Assembly (NCBI RefSeq): GCF_004833285.1
Contig: NZ_STFG01000008.1
Location: forward strand, 62,001 to 126,000
Length of the DNA stretch: 64,000 nt
Origin: Lampropedia puyangensis
GTDB taxonomy: Bacteria > Pseudomonadota > Gammaproteobacteria > Burkholderiales > Burkholderiaceae_C
Direction: 5' to 3'
Below the pieces are notes generated by a model. It did no database searches, was not told where the DNA came from, and saw only the letters and a list, made by a program, of their open reading frames with translations. Both the position numbers and the translations under genes were made by a program. Of the stretch, positions 10,601 through 20,150 are shown in pieces; the stretch's first letter is position 1, and every line of letters begins with the position of its first letter.

Positions 10601-11569
10601 GCTTTGCACCGTCAAACGGTAGAGGTACAAGATACCAGGGCGATCAGCCGGGTCAAACTTGAGTGCCTGCAGCTGTTTGAGCTGCGCAGGCAGCGTGAAA
10701 TGCAAGGTTTGCCTGGCCACTCCAATAGCGCCTGGCTGCACTTGCTTGTGTTCTTCAGAAAAGCCTGTGCCATCGTCCCAGTACAACTGGCTGGAAAACA
10801 TGGCCTGCGCCTGGGCTGCGCAGCCATCGCGTTGCGTAACAAAACGGCTATTGTCTGCTGCAGACTCAGCCCCGACAGCCGGGGCCTTGGCACACACGAT
10901 GAACTGGTAGGTCAGAGCATCCTCGCCTGCCAGCAGGTGGCGCGCCACGGCAGGAGGTAACAGGTCAAAGGGTTGTTTGAACTCCGACTCCTGCAAATGG
11001 CGCTCAATCGTCTCAAAGCCCTCTACTTGCCAGCCACTGTCTTGCAATAACCGCAGCAGCGATTTTCGCGTGAAGTGGCGCACATGAGTGGCATCCAGCA
11101 AGCCCTCTTGCCGGTAGAGAAACTCGCCCCCCATCAATTCCGCCACCAAGCCTGCGTAGGTACTGTTGGGAATAGAGATCAGCAAGCGCCCCTGCTGCGT
11201 CAGCAAAGCAGGCATATCCTGCAGGAGTTTTTGAGGTTCGCGCAAATGCTCAAGCACATCGGCACACACCACAAAGTCGTAACGATGTTGCCCAAACAGC
11301 TGCGTCAGAGGGGTTTGCTCTAAATTCGCCACCTCAACCTGGCGATAATGCGCGCGTGCCAAGGCCGCTTCAGCCTCATTAAATGTCACGCCATCAACGG
11401 TGCATTGCTTTTGGGCACTAAGATACTGCCCCAATGCACCACTACCGCAGCCTACATCCAGCACATGCGCCCCATGTGAGATCATGCCAACCAACGTCGA
11501 CAGCGACGTGCGTTCGCCCTCATCAATGTTGCGCAAATAAACGTGTAGTTCGTCTTTTGAAAGTGTCAT
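7613..11569 (-). CDS. Multidomain methyltransferase / GT2 / GT4 glycosyltransferase
   Basis: A 1318-residue protein. Residues 1-200 are a class I SAM methyltransferase: motif I VLDVGCGSGAL at 36-46, then FVVCADVLEHLREP near 100-112. Residues 230-420 form an unassigned beta-rich region, and about 430-510 are a heptad-rich probable coiled coil. From about 570 comes a GT2 domain (VDIIVPVYKGLADTQLCVES, with LLNSDTEVANDW near 660 as the nucleotide-sugar motif). From about 850 to 1230 there is a GT4-like domain (HHQRGGGTERHVLELAQ; later LRIAVIGAISVIKGADVLEE). There is no signal peptide, so it probably acts at the cytoplasmic face. Such fusions build O-antigen or exopolysaccharide chains. The sugar and acceptor are unknown. 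It is divergent from the GT2 gene at 11665. Confidence 0.85.
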   Translation of the reverse strand: MTLSKDELHVYLRNIDEGERTSLSTLVGMISHGAHVLDVGCGSGALGQYLSAQKQCTVDGVTFNEAEAALARAHYRQVEVANLEQTPLTQLFGQHRYDFVVCADVLEHLREPQKLLQDMPALLTQQGRLLISIPNSTYAGLVAELMGGEFLYRQEGLLDATHVRHFTRKSLLRLLQDSGWQVEGFETIERHLQESEFKQPFDLLPPAVARHLLAGEDALTYQFIVCAKAPAVGAESAADNSRFVTQRDGCAAQAQAMFSSQLYWDDGTGFSEEHKQVQPGAIGVARQTLHFTLPAQLKQLQALKFDPADRPGILYLYRLTVQSTAGVVWQWRVEDDGAGALLQQAPTHEMAWGGPLLGGAPMAPAVLTGSDPWLKLPIDAQVLQQAAQQSPLHVEVELGWPMSADYISLVQLVGPLQAEQQFLRAQSVAQVQRIAEVSQDHEKLALEHAQLHRLHAELHQESRAQVDALQLENRYLFTERDRSQVEIADLHQQLRGMADHLSNMRNSRVFRYTRPLVQLRDVLKGRAKLGSLLGGAVTPAQATPIVSTHADVQAAVQTSSGMTAVVPDPVSEIVDIIVPVYKGLADTQLCVESVLASEVGVAYRLIVINDCSPEPEVTQWLRDKAAHEPRITLLENEVNLGFVGTVNRGMRYSDANDVLLLNSDTEVANDWLGRLRKAAYRSANAGTVTPFSSNATICSYPVFCKDNPLPEGYSTAQLDALFAQTNPGQSVDVPTGVGFCMYIRRDCLQDVGFFDEANFGKGYGEENDFCQRAIVKGWRNLHALDTYVLHTGGVSFGESKSPREQAAMETLRRLHPTYESQVHAFLQRDPAQQARLAADWQRWTARGALPVILAIHHQRGGGTERHVLELAQTLNGQAVFLSLRPTSGQHVLLQVVEHDASTDTCMLSKTWSVVFDTVHERDKLLALLKAMGVSHVHYHHLLGHGKLAWELPQLLGVGYDFTTHDFYSFCTNITMTGRKGHYDVDAQGECCGGVHPTPIPPVDESIQAWRIRNRLLLEGARFVLSPGLDAADRIHRFAPQANLRFAPHTDIDLMALPQPQPRQLQPHQPLRIAVIGAISVIKGADVLEEAALLAKKQGLPLEFHLIGFAYRHLQTAPASALKVHGQYDDKDLPALLQRIAPDLVWLPAQWPETYSYTLSSALQAGLPVVVPDLGAFAERVANRLWSWVLPWDLTAQQWVDQFMQMRQTHFEQGSSPVEPPLPAHLVAHAQTWGHWSYANEYLPKATARDAHGVAQGAQAVAQCVASAEHRSVSQQVADGVRGQVLQQLVRLRSLPLLRPVARAIPPQVQARVKSWLQR

Positions 11570-11664
11570 TGTCTTGATTCAATCAGTGGCCGATGCCATG
11601 GCCCAAACCTTGGTTTGTGTTTGGCGCCAGCCTCAGGTGATTTGTCCATCTACCCCACATCCGC

Positions 11665-12507
11665 ATGCTTAGTTCTACCCCTGCCGATGCAGCAGCCATG
11701 TCCGCTTGCGCCACCTCTGGCAAAGAGCCTCATGTCGTGGCATCCATTGTCAGCCATGGGCATGGCCGCTTGATTCTGGATTTGATTCAACAATTGCAAG
11801 CCCTTGCGGAGCCGTGCTTGCGACGCGTGATTGTGACATTGAATATTGAGGAGCCTGAACTCATGGCGCAGTTACAACATGTAGCCAGCGCTTCATTTGT
11901 GCTGCAGATCATCCAAAACACAACGCCCAAAGGGTTTGGCTGCAACCACAACGCAGCGCTGCAAACAGCCCTATCGCACCCAGTCACATCCCCGGCAAGC
12001 CATGTTTGTATCCTCAATCCAGACATCAGCCTACTTGATGCCCACCCCATGGCCGCATTAACGCAAGCGTTGAACACTCCTGCGACAGCACTTGCCTATC
12101 CGCTATTGGTCGATGCTGATGGTACCAGGCAAGACAATGAGCGCGAGCTGCCGAGCTTTCGCAAACTGTTACTGCGCCGCCTCTTCAAGCGCACAGAACA
12201 ACGGGTAGACTGGGTCAGCGGCGCATGCATGATGCTGCGTGCCAATGACTGGCTGCGCCTAAGGGGGTTTGATGAGCAGTTCCACATGTACTGCGAAGAT
12301 GTCGACTTGAGCCTGCGTGCTCGGCGCGATATAGGTGCTCTGGTGCGCGCCCAGACCCGCATGGCACACAGCGCACAACGCGCCAGCCACCGCCAATATA
12401 AGCACCTGGCCTGGCATCTGCAAAGTCTGTGGCGGCTGTGGCACCTGCCCAGCTTCCGCTGGGCGCTACGCAATCCCAGCCCAGTCATACGCTCGGCTAT
12501 TGAATAA
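11665..12507 (+). CDS. Family 2 glycosyltransferase (rhamnosyltransferase-like)
   Basis: This 280-residue protein has a GT-A fold N-terminus (VVASIVSHGHGRLILDLIQQ), the helix GFGCNHNAAL, and CILNPDISLLDAHP, whose NPD fills the place of the DxD-type nucleotide-sugar site. WVSGACMMLRANDWLRLRGF and FHMYCEDVDLSLRAR (the ED general-base region) follow. This order is that of dTDP-rhamnosyl and related transferases. Starts at 11665 and 11698 are both possible; the homologous part begins after either. The gene ends 18 bases before the WecA-like gene, so the two are probably co-transcribed in a cell-surface glycan unit. Confidence 0.85.
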   Translation: MLSSTPADAAAMSACATSGKEPHVVASIVSHGHGRLILDLIQQLQALAEPCLRRVIVTLNIEEPELMAQLQHVASASFVLQIIQNTTPKGFGCNHNAALQTALSHPVTSPASHVCILNPDISLLDAHPMAALTQALNTPATALAYPLLVDADGTRQDNERELPSFRKLLLRRLFKRTEQRVDWVSGACMMLRANDWLRLRGFDEQFHMYCEDVDLSLRARRDIGALVRAQTRMAHSAQRASHRQYKHLAWHLQSLWRLWHLPSFRWALRNPSPVIRSAIE

Positions 12508-12525
12508 AAACGAACTGGACGCTCC

Positions 12526-13674
12526 ATGCTGTGGCCTTGTGTAATTGCCTTTTTCGTTTCATTCCTGGTCTGTGGCCTACTCAGACGCATGGCGCGCCGC
12601 CATGCCAGGCGTTACCCTAAAGATATGCCGCAGCGCCAGCATAAAGGTGATATTCCTCGCATTGGCGGGGTCGCCATGGCCGCAGGCATGGGCGCCGCCA
12701 TCTGCGCTGGTTTATGGAGTGCCTACCACGACGATCTGGCCCGTCTACAACTGGGTTGGTGGGTCATCATTTGGGGCGTTTGCATGGTTCCTGCCGTTCT
12801 CGGCGGGCTCCTGGATGACTTAACCCAAAAACTCACTGTCCGGTGGCGTTTCCTGCTCACCTTTGCCAGTGCTGCGTTGGCGGTTTTCTGGCTTGGCATC
12901 CAAGTGCCACGAATCGGCATCCCCTGGATCGACCAATTACCATGGCTTTGGCCTTGGCTGGGCATAGCCATTGCGCTGTTTGCCATTGCTGGACTGCCTC
13001 ATGCCTTCAACATCATTGACGGATACAACGGGCTGGCCTGCATGGTGGCCATCATTGTGGCGCTGGCGCTGACGCATGTCAGCATTCAAGTCAATGACCG
13101 TTCGATGGCTGTGATTTTCTTGATCACTGCCGCGGCTAGCGGAGGATTTCTACTGTGGAATTACCCATTAGGAAGGATTTTTGCAGGAGACTGCGGCGCC
13201 TATTTATGGGGTAGCGTATTGGCCATTGGCTCAGTGCTTTTGGTGCAACGCCACCCCTCGGTGTCTCCCTGGTTTCCTATCCTGCTTTTGATCTATCCCG
13301 TCTGGGAAACCTTGTTTTCCATGTACCGTAAGTGGGCCCGCGGCGGCTCACCGGGCGTGGCCGATGCTCTGCATATCCACCAACTGATCTATCGCCGCAT
13401 CGTGCAGCGCGTGTTTGACGATGATGAGGCACGTGACATGCTCAAGCGCAACAACCGCACATCGCCCTATTTATGGGGCTACACACTGCTGACTGTGTTG
13501 CCTGCGGTTTTGTTTTGGCACACCACTTGGGTTTTGATACTGTTTTGCCTGGGTTTTTCCATGCTCTACACCTTCGCCTACCTGAGCATCATTCGCTTCA
13601 AAGTACCTGTCTTTTTACGCTGGAATCCATTGCAAGGCGATGAAGAGCATCCCTCAAACCGAAACGAGCAATAA
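12526..13674 (+). CDS. WecA/MraY-family polyprenyl-phosphate glycosyl-1-phosphate transferase
   Basis: A 382-residue protein with about ten membrane segments, of the family that links a sugar-1-phosphate from a UDP-sugar to undecaprenyl phosphate. The N-terminal substrate motif PQRQHKGDIPRIGGVAM, the catalytic NIIDGYNGLACMVA, FAGDCGAYLWG and the late DALHIHQLIYRR (HxH) are all in place, as in WecA, WbpL and TagO. It should start synthesis of a lipid-linked glycan at the inner membrane and hand it to the nearby glycosyltransferases. It is the second gene of a pair with the upstream GT2. No flippase or polymerase gene follows: argB is next. Confidence 0.88.
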   Translation: MLWPCVIAFFVSFLVCGLLRRMARRHARRYPKDMPQRQHKGDIPRIGGVAMAAGMGAAICAGLWSAYHDDLARLQLGWWVIIWGVCMVPAVLGGLLDDLTQKLTVRWRFLLTFASAALAVFWLGIQVPRIGIPWIDQLPWLWPWLGIAIALFAIAGLPHAFNIIDGYNGLACMVAIIVALALTHVSIQVNDRSMAVIFLITAAASGGFLLWNYPLGRIFAGDCGAYLWGSVLAIGSVLLVQRHPSVSPWFPILLLIYPVWETLFSMYRKWARGGSPGVADALHIHQLIYRRIVQRVFDDDEARDMLKRNNRTSPYLWGYTLLTVLPAVLFWHTTWVLILFCLGFSMLYTFAYLSIIRFKVPVFLRWNPLQGDEEHPSNRNEQ

Positions 13675-13717
13675 GGCTGCAATAACGCACCACCATGCAA
13701 AGCCAAGTGATTGTTAA

Positions 13718-14683
<966 letters not shown>

Positions 14684-14801
14684 ACTAATCGTTACACCGT
14701 CACTCTAGCCAGTATTAGGCTGTCTGGGTTACTTGGTGCCTGCTCAGTGAAATGGCATTTGGACAAGCACCTACACCGCAGCCGGACACGGAACTTCTGC
14801 C

Positions 14802-14828
14802 TTAGCACTCAATCCAATAGAGTGCTAA
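14802..14828 (+). promoter_or_regulatory. CIRCE element (HrcA operator) upstream of rpoH
   Basis: TTAGCACTC (14802-14810), nine bases of spacer, and GAGTGCTAA (14820-14828) form a perfect copy of the CIRCE consensus, the operator of the heat-shock repressor HrcA. A plausible sigma-70 promoter overlaps it: TTAGCA (14802-14807), an 18-base spacer and TAATAT (14826-14831). The site ends 63 bases before the rpoH start codon, so bound HrcA would block this promoter. Confidence 0.93.
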
Positions 14829-14891
14829 TATAGCGCTCCCCTGAGTGAAAACCCTGTATTTCAAAGGGGACGGTATGAAAGGAATACGACG

Positions 14892-15836
14892 ATGACTAAT
14901 GCAACCGCTACAACCGCACTGGCAGCCACTTCAACCAAGTGGGCAACCATTCCTGCGCTGGGCAATTTGGATGCGTACATCTCGGCCGTCAACCGGATGC
15001 CCATGCTCACCCCTGAAGAAGAGCAGCGCTACGCCAAACAATTGCGTGAACACAATGACGTGGATGCCGCTGGTCGATTGGTTATGTCACACCTGCGTGT
15101 TGTCGTGGCCGTATCACGCCAATACATGGGTTATGGCCTGCCACAGGGTGATTTGATTCAAGAAGGCAACGTAGGCCTGATGAAAGCCGTCAAGCGCTTT
15201 GATCCGGAGCAAGGCGTGCGTCTGGTCAGCTATGCACTGCACTGGATCAAAGCCGAGATCCATGAGTACATCCTGAAAAATTGGCGTATGGTCAAAGTGG
15301 CCACCACAAAAGCACAGCGCAAGCTGTTCTTTAATTTGCGCTCACTCAAGCAAGAAATCAAAAGCAACCACGCCATGACCGATGGCGAGATTTACCGCGC
15401 CACATTGAGTGAGCAGGAAATCGACCAGGTCGCACAACAACTCAATGTCAAACGCGAAGATGTCATTGAGATGGAAACACGGCTCTCTGGCGGGGATGTG
15501 ATGCTTGATCCCACTCCCAACGACGAGGATAGCAGCTACATCGCCCCCATCGCTTACTTGAGCGACAGCGCACACGAGCCTTCCCAAGTGCTGGAGACAC
15601 GTGAACGCAATTACCTTGCCACCGATGGCATTCAAATGGCCTTGGAGACGCTAGATGATCGCAGTCGCCGCATTGTGCAAGAACGCTGGCTGAACGTGAA
15701 TGACGACGGCACAGGTGGCATGACACTGCATGAGCTAGCCGACGAGTATGGTGTGAGTGCTGAGCGCATTCGCCAAATTGAAGTGGCAGCCATGAAGAAG
15801 ATGAAAAAAGCCATGTCAGCCGAAACCGCCGCGTAA
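14892..15836 (+). CDS. rpoH: RNA polymerase heat-shock sigma factor (sigma-32)
   Basis: The 314-residue protein has region 1.2 (LDAYISAVNRMPMLTPEEE), region 2 (VMSHLRVVVAVSRQYMGYGL, then DLIQEGNVGLMKAVKRFDPE), the RpoH box segment (TTKAQRKLFFNLRSLK), and region 4 with a helix-turn-helix (LHELADEYGVSAERIRQIEV). The RpoH box, QRKLFFNLR, separates it from RpoD and RpoS. It directs transcription of chaperones and proteases after heat shock. The CIRCE element upstream predicts repression by HrcA, which would place RpoH below HrcA in a cascade. A terminator follows at 15906. Confidence 0.97.
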   Translation: MTNATATTALAATSTKWATIPALGNLDAYISAVNRMPMLTPEEEQRYAKQLREHNDVDAAGRLVMSHLRVVVAVSRQYMGYGLPQGDLIQEGNVGLMKAVKRFDPEQGVRLVSYALHWIKAEIHEYILKNWRMVKVATTKAQRKLFFNLRSLKQEIKSNHAMTDGEIYRATLSEQEIDQVAQQLNVKREDVIEMETRLSGGDVMLDPTPNDEDSSYIAPIAYLSDSAHEPSQVLETRERNYLATDGIQMALETLDDRSRRIVQERWLNVNDDGTGGMTLHELADEYGVSAERIRQIEVAAMKKMKKAMSAETAA

Positions 15837-15905
15837 TCACACCGAACCACGGGCTGGTCTATACAGCGCTGTAGTAGTCACCACAGCAACTTGCCCTCTT
15901 CTTTC

Positions 15906-15935
15906 AAAAGGCTGCACAATGCGTGTAGCCTTTTT
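15906..15935 (+). terminator. Rho-independent terminator after rpoH
   Basis: AAAAGGCTGCAC (15906-15917) pairs with GTGTAGCCTTTT (15923-15934), with one G-T pair, across a five-base loop and ends in a T run. It lies 70 bases beyond the rpoH stop codon. Confidence 0.8.
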
Positions 15936-15976
15936 ACCTTCACGGGCATTGCTGTTTAGCCTCTCTTTTAATTTGT

Positions 15977-16999
15977 ATGTCCATTTCACACGCCACCACT
16001 AACCGCAGACATTTCTTGCAAGCAAGTTCACTCGGCCTGGCCGCATGGGCCGTCGGTACTCCACAGTTTGCGATCGCACAAGAAGGGGCCGCCGCGTGGC
16101 CACAACGCCCCGTGCATGTTTTGGTGGGTTTTCCGGGTGGATCGTCACCAGACTTGACCGCTCGCGTCTTGGCGGAACGGCTCAGTCAAACCCTGAACAA
16201 CCAAGCATTTGTAGTTGACAACCGCGCAGGCGCCAGTGGCAATATTGCAGCTTCTGCCTTGGCCCGTGCAACAGACAACCACACCATTAGCGTGATGATC
16301 AACGGCAACCTCACCATTGCCAAATTGCTCAACCCCAAGCTCAACTTTGATCCATTGAAGGACTTTGCCCCGATTGCGCTGATCGGCTCTGCGCCCTATG
16401 TATTGGCTGCCAATGCAGAACTGGCCCAAGGTTTATCACCTGCAGAATTTCTGGCAAAAGCCCAAAACGCAGGCTCCGCCTGGAACTATGGCTCGCCAGG
16501 CTTGGGCACTGTTGCCCATTTAGGGATGGAGTTGATCAAGAGTCGCGCACAGCTGCAAGCGATCCACGTGCCCTATCAAGGCAACCCACAAGCCATGCAG
16601 GCACTCATTGGCGGTGAGATTCAAATGTCGCTACTCCCCTTGGCAATGGCCTTGCCACAGCAAAAGGCTGGCAAGCTGGCCCTGATTGGCATTACCTCGG
16701 CCAAACGCAATACATTAACTGGCGACCTAAAACCACTGCAAGAATTGGGTATGCAGGGCCTTGACCTCGAAGTATGGAACGCTGTAGCCGCCCCCGCGAA
16801 CATGCCGCAGTCCATCCAAGAACAATTGCGCCACGCCATCACCAAAGTGCTGGCTGAACCAGACACGCAGAAAAAATTGCTGGACCAAGGTTGGGTAGTA
16901 GCTGGTACCAGCGCTGAGGCCTTACGCCAGCGTATTGCAGCCGATGCACAAGCACTAGGAGCGATCATTCAGGAGCAAAACATTCGTCTGGACAGCTAA
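15977..16999 (+). CDS. Bug/TctC-family periplasmic substrate-binding protein
   Basis: The 340-residue protein has a signal sequence with NRRHFLQASSLGLAAWA, which suggests Tat export (RR followed by a hydrophobic stretch), cut near AIAQ. The mature part shows the Bug family pattern: WPQRPVHVLVGFPGGSSPDL, VVDNRAGASGNIAA, then HVPYQGNPQAMQALIGGEIQM. Bug proteins bind small carboxylates and related solutes in the periplasm, usually for a tripartite tricarboxylate transporter. No TctA or TctB membrane gene is adjacent, which is common for the very many Bug genes of Burkholderiales. The ligand is unknown. Confidence 0.87.
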   Translation: MSISHATTNRRHFLQASSLGLAAWAVGTPQFAIAQEGAAAWPQRPVHVLVGFPGGSSPDLTARVLAERLSQTLNNQAFVVDNRAGASGNIAASALARATDNHTISVMINGNLTIAKLLNPKLNFDPLKDFAPIALIGSAPYVLAANAELAQGLSPAEFLAKAQNAGSAWNYGSPGLGTVAHLGMELIKSRAQLQAIHVPYQGNPQAMQALIGGEIQMSLLPLAMALPQQKAGKLALIGITSAKRNTLTGDLKPLQELGMQGLDLEVWNAVAAPANMPQSIQEQLRHAITKVLAEPDTQKKLLDQGWVVAGTSAEALRQRIAADAQALGAIIQEQNIRLDS

Positions 17000-17062
17000 T
17001 GGGTCTGTAGGCATTCGCAAATACCGCCCAGCAAATTAAACGCCTATGCGGCCTGCAACGCA

Positions 17063-17671
17063 TCACTGACCTGCCAGCAGCTGCTGAACATCGGCCAGCA
17101 CATCGCTGACTGGCGTTCCATAGCGCATATACAAACGCAAGCGACCCTGAGGGTCATACAAAAAGCCTGCTGCCGTGTGGTTCATCGTATAACCGCCACG
17201 GTCAGACGGTACTTTCTGGTAAATCACCTTGAAGTCTTTGGCCATTTGTGCCAATTGCTCAGCACTGCCAATCAAGGCGACCGCTTGCTCATCGAAACTG
17301 GAGAGGTATGCGCGCATAACATCTGGTGTATCGCGCTCAGGGTCGACGGTCACAAATACCACCTGAAAACGCCCTGCATCGCTATCGAGCTGGCGTTTGA
17401 CTTCAGCCATCTCCAGCATAGTGGTCGGGCATACATCAGGGCATTGGGCAAAGCCAAAAAACACATACACCGCGTTACCAGCAAAGTCAGCCAAAGAACG
17501 AATCTGTCCATTCGCATCAGGCATAGACCAATCCTTGGCATAACTGGCACCAGTGACATCAATGCCATGAAAAGCGGCTGGTCGCGGGGCATCGTCTTGT
17601 TGGCATCCCCATAAACCTGCCGCCAGCAAAACAACAAAGCAAAACCTCAACAAAGGAAGCTGAAGACGCAC
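17063..17671 (-). CDS. SCO1/SenC family copper chaperone for cytochrome c oxidase
   Basis: About 202 residues from the GTG start at 17671, which overlaps the ctaB stop by one base (TAGTG) and suits translational coupling. The frame is open further upstream, but that part lies inside ctaB and shows no homology. A short lipoprotein-like signal (VVLLAAGLWGC) precedes a thioredoxin fold with the copper site CPDVCP and a later histidine in YTMNHTAAGF, the three ligands of Sco proteins. Sco delivers copper to the CuA centre of cytochrome c oxidase. It is the last gene of ctaA-ctaB-sco. Confidence 0.9.
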   Translation of the reverse strand: MRLQLPLLRFCFVVLLAAGLWGCQQDDAPRPAAFHGIDVTGASYAKDWSMPDANGQIRSLADFAGNAVYVFFGFAQCPDVCPTTMLEMAEVKRQLDSDAGRFQVVFVTVDPERDTPDVMRAYLSSFDEQAVALIGSAEQLAQMAKDFKVIYQKVPSDRGGYTMNHTAAGFLYDPQGRLRLYMRYGTPVSDVLADVQQLLAGQ

Positions 17672-18585
17672 TACAGCACCCCACCAATCACCAGAAAATG
17701 GTCCACCAGCAAAGCCCCGAACACTCCAGCCAAGTGCCATAACGACCAGCGAAACGTGCGCCGGGCCAATGCGTCAGAGTAGTTACGCCATAAAGCCCAT
17801 CCATACAGGCAAAAAACACCACTTAGCGCCACTGCCACCACCAAGTAAAACCAGCTGCTCATGCCATAAACCACTGGTAGCAAACACGTGGCAAACAATA
17901 CCAAGGTATACAAAAACACCTGTAGCGCGGTAAACGGCTGACCGTGTGTAACTGGCAACATCGGTAAACCAGATTTACGGTAATCCTCTACGCGATAGAG
18001 TGCGAGGGCCCAGAAATGGGGAGGAGTCCACAAGAAAATAATCAAAAACAGCAACCATGCATCTGGTGCCAAATCACCACGCATCGCCGCCCACCCCAGA
18101 ACAGGCGGCATTGCCCCTGAGGCCCCACCGATGACGATATTCTGCGGCGTCAAGGGTTTGAGAATGACGGTGTAAATTACGGCATACCCGACAAACGTGG
18201 CAAACGTCAGCCACATGGTCAGCGGATTCACAAACCACCACAACAACCAACAGCCTGCCGAGCACAAAGCCCCTGAAAACAACAAGGCCTGCCAATCCGA
18301 CAATTCGCCCCTTGCCGTGGGGCGCCACGATGTGCGGTGCATGCGTGCATCAATGGCTTTTTCAACAAGGCAATTAAAAGCAGCCGCAGCCGAAGCCACC
18401 AACCAAATCCCTGCACAGGCTACCACCATCAATTGCAATTGCGCCAGACTGGGCACCGCAGGCACAGCCAGCACCATGCCAATCAAGGCGCAAAATACAA
18501 TCATTTGCACCACACGGGGCTTGGACAGCACCCAAAATTGAGACCATTTTGACCGCTTGGCCACAGGCATGACGGCTTGTGTCAT
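17671..18585 (-). CDS. ctaB: Protoheme IX farnesyltransferase (heme O synthase)
   Basis: A 304-residue inner-membrane prenyltransferase of the UbiA superfamily with about nine hydrophobic segments. The aspartate-rich prenyl-diphosphate site is seen as [19 protein letters not shown] (residues about 75-95), a form typical of CyoE/CtaB. A second loop follows [30 protein letters not shown], which I give only partly as a family signature. It converts heme b to heme O. Its start codon overlaps the ctaA stop by four bases (ATGA) and its stop overlaps the sco start, so the three genes form one tightly coupled operon. Also called cyoE. Confidence 0.94.
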   Translation of the reverse strand: MTQAVMPVAKRSKWSQFWVLSKPRVVQMIVFCALIGMVLAVPAVPSLAQLQLMVVACAGIWLVASAAAAFNCLVEKAIDARMHRTSWRPTARGELSDWQALLFSGALCSAGCWLLWWFVNPLTMWLTFATFVGYAVIYTVILKPLTPQNIVIGGASGAMPPVLGWAAMRGDLAPDAWLLFLIIFLWTPPHFWALALYRVEDYRKSGLPMLPVTHGQPFTALQVFLYTLVLFATCLLPVVYGMSSWFYLVVAVALSGVFCLYGWALWRNYSDALARRTFRWSLWHLAGVFGALLVDHFLVIGGVL

Positions 18586-19838
18586 GACACGATATCTCCT
18601 CGCTTGTGCTCACGAATTCGGTAAGTGTCGATTTGTTGAGACAAATTCGACTCAGTAAACAAAGGGGTGACCACAACCGGCTCACGCACACGTGTCGTAG
18701 TCCAGATCAATGTCATCACAATAACCAATGCGGCAGCCCCACCAGTGTGCATAACAGCCGCAACCAATGGCCAATCGAGCACGATATTCGAAAGTCCCGT
18801 CAACAACTGGAGCACCAACAACATGCCCAACCATTTGGCCAATTGACGCAGGCGAACCCCATCCTGCCAAAGGCGAACAACGAGTCCCCCCCCCAGCAGC
18901 AGCACCGCCATCGCAAACAATCGATGAACGTAATGGATACCGACAAGAGCAGGGAACTCCAATAAGCTGCCATCGGCCTGTAATCCTAATTCACGCCAAA
19001 TCGTGAATCCTTGGCGCAATTGCATTTCTGGCCACCAAACGCCGTTGCAATCAGGAAATGTCGAACAAGCTAAAACCGCGTAATTGGTACTGACCCAGCC
19101 GCCTAAAGCGATTTGGCACAAGAGCACCACGAACACTAAGCCAACCAGCACCTTAAGCCCGCGCGAAACCGCACGTGCAGGCGTATGGCTGGTAATCTGA
19201 CGCCATCGCTCTTTTTGCATGCACAACAAGATGAGCAAGACCATGCCACCAAGCAAATGCATGGTCACAATGGCAGGAAAAAGCCTCATCGTGACCGTCC
19301 ACGCCCCAAATGCGCCCTGCAAACAAACCCATACCAATGTCACTATGGACCAAATCGGGTGCAACGCCAGTTCAGGCCCTGCGCGTGCGCCTGCTTGCGC
19401 ATGGCTTGTCGCTCTTGTGCGCCTCCAGCGCAACCAACTCAGCACCATGATTACCACAATCAGGGCGCCAACCGACGTTGCCAAATAGCGATGAACCATT
19501 TCAATCCAGGCTTTTTGGTGCGTCACTGGACCAGAAGGCATCGCAGCTTGGGCCGCACTGATTTCTTGATGCGCTCCCAAAGGACTGGCTTTGCCGTAGC
19601 AACCTGGCCAATCAGGGCAGCCTAAGCCCGAATCAGTCAAGCGCGTGAAGGCACCAAACATCACCAAATCAAAGGTCAAAACCAAGGTCATTAAAACCAA
19701 AGCGTGGATGAGCCCGCCTGGCCCTCGCTCACGGTTGCGCTGCCACACCCACACAAAAGGCACTACAGCAATCAGGCCGCCCACAAGCAGCATATGCAGC
19801 ACCGGACTCCAGTCATACAGCGCCACTTCAGTTTCCAT
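18582..19838 (-). CDS. ctaA: Heme A synthase (COX15/CtaA family)
   Basis: A 418-residue membrane protein with eight likely spans in two similar halves. The conserved segment [20 protein letters not shown] is characteristic of COX15/CtaA, and paired histidines follow in [13 protein letters not shown] and, in the second half, [13 protein letters not shown] and [11 protein letters not shown]. It oxidises the C8 methyl of heme O to a formyl group, making heme A for cytochrome aa3 oxidase. It is the first gene of the ctaA-ctaB-sco operon. The oxidase subunit genes and SURF1, which often adjoin these genes, are not in this window. Confidence 0.93.
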   Translation of the reverse strand: METEVALYDWSPVLHMLLVGGLIAVVPFVWVWQRNRERGPGGLIHALVLMTLVLTFDLVMFGAFTRLTDSGLGCPDWPGCYGKASPLGAHQEISAAQAAMPSGPVTHQKAWIEMVHRYLATSVGALIVVIMVLSWLRWRRTRATSHAQAGARAGPELALHPIWSIVTLVWVCLQGAFGAWTVTMRLFPAIVTMHLLGGMVLLILLCMQKERWRQITSHTPARAVSRGLKVLVGLVFVVLLCQIALGGWVSTNYAVLACSTFPDCNGVWWPEMQLRQGFTIWRELGLQADGSLLEFPALVGIHYVHRLFAMAVLLLGGGLVVRLWQDGVRLRQLAKWLGMLLVLQLLTGLSNIVLDWPLVAAVMHTGGAAALVIVMTLIWTTTRVREPVVVTPLFTESNLSQQIDTYRIREHKRGDIVS

Positions 19839-20150
19839 CTCGCATCCTGTGCCTCTTGGCCAACTTCTGTCTCATGATCCGTTGGCGATCACCACCACGA
19901 GGATTTCCCGGGGCTAGAAATAGAGAGGTAAAACACACTATCAGCCGCCCCCAACACCCCGCAGACACCCCTACGCCATGGACAAAAAATCAAAACAACC
20001 GCGCATTTTGCCTGATTTCACCCTTGAGGCCGGATTTGGTCAACGATTACCGAAGTGCCAGCACACCTCACAGAAAGCGCAAAACCTATGTCAAAGGCCA
20101 TGCAAAAGCATCGTTGATGCATTGCAGAGTGATGCCCCCTTGCAAAAACT
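19839..20150. other. Intergenic region upstream of ctaA
   Basis: These 312 bases between ctaA and the AI-2E permease gene, both read leftward, must hold the ctaA promoter. I find no convincing promoter, terminator hairpin or repeat. Short open frames on the other strand lack any recognisable family. Confidence 0.4.
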
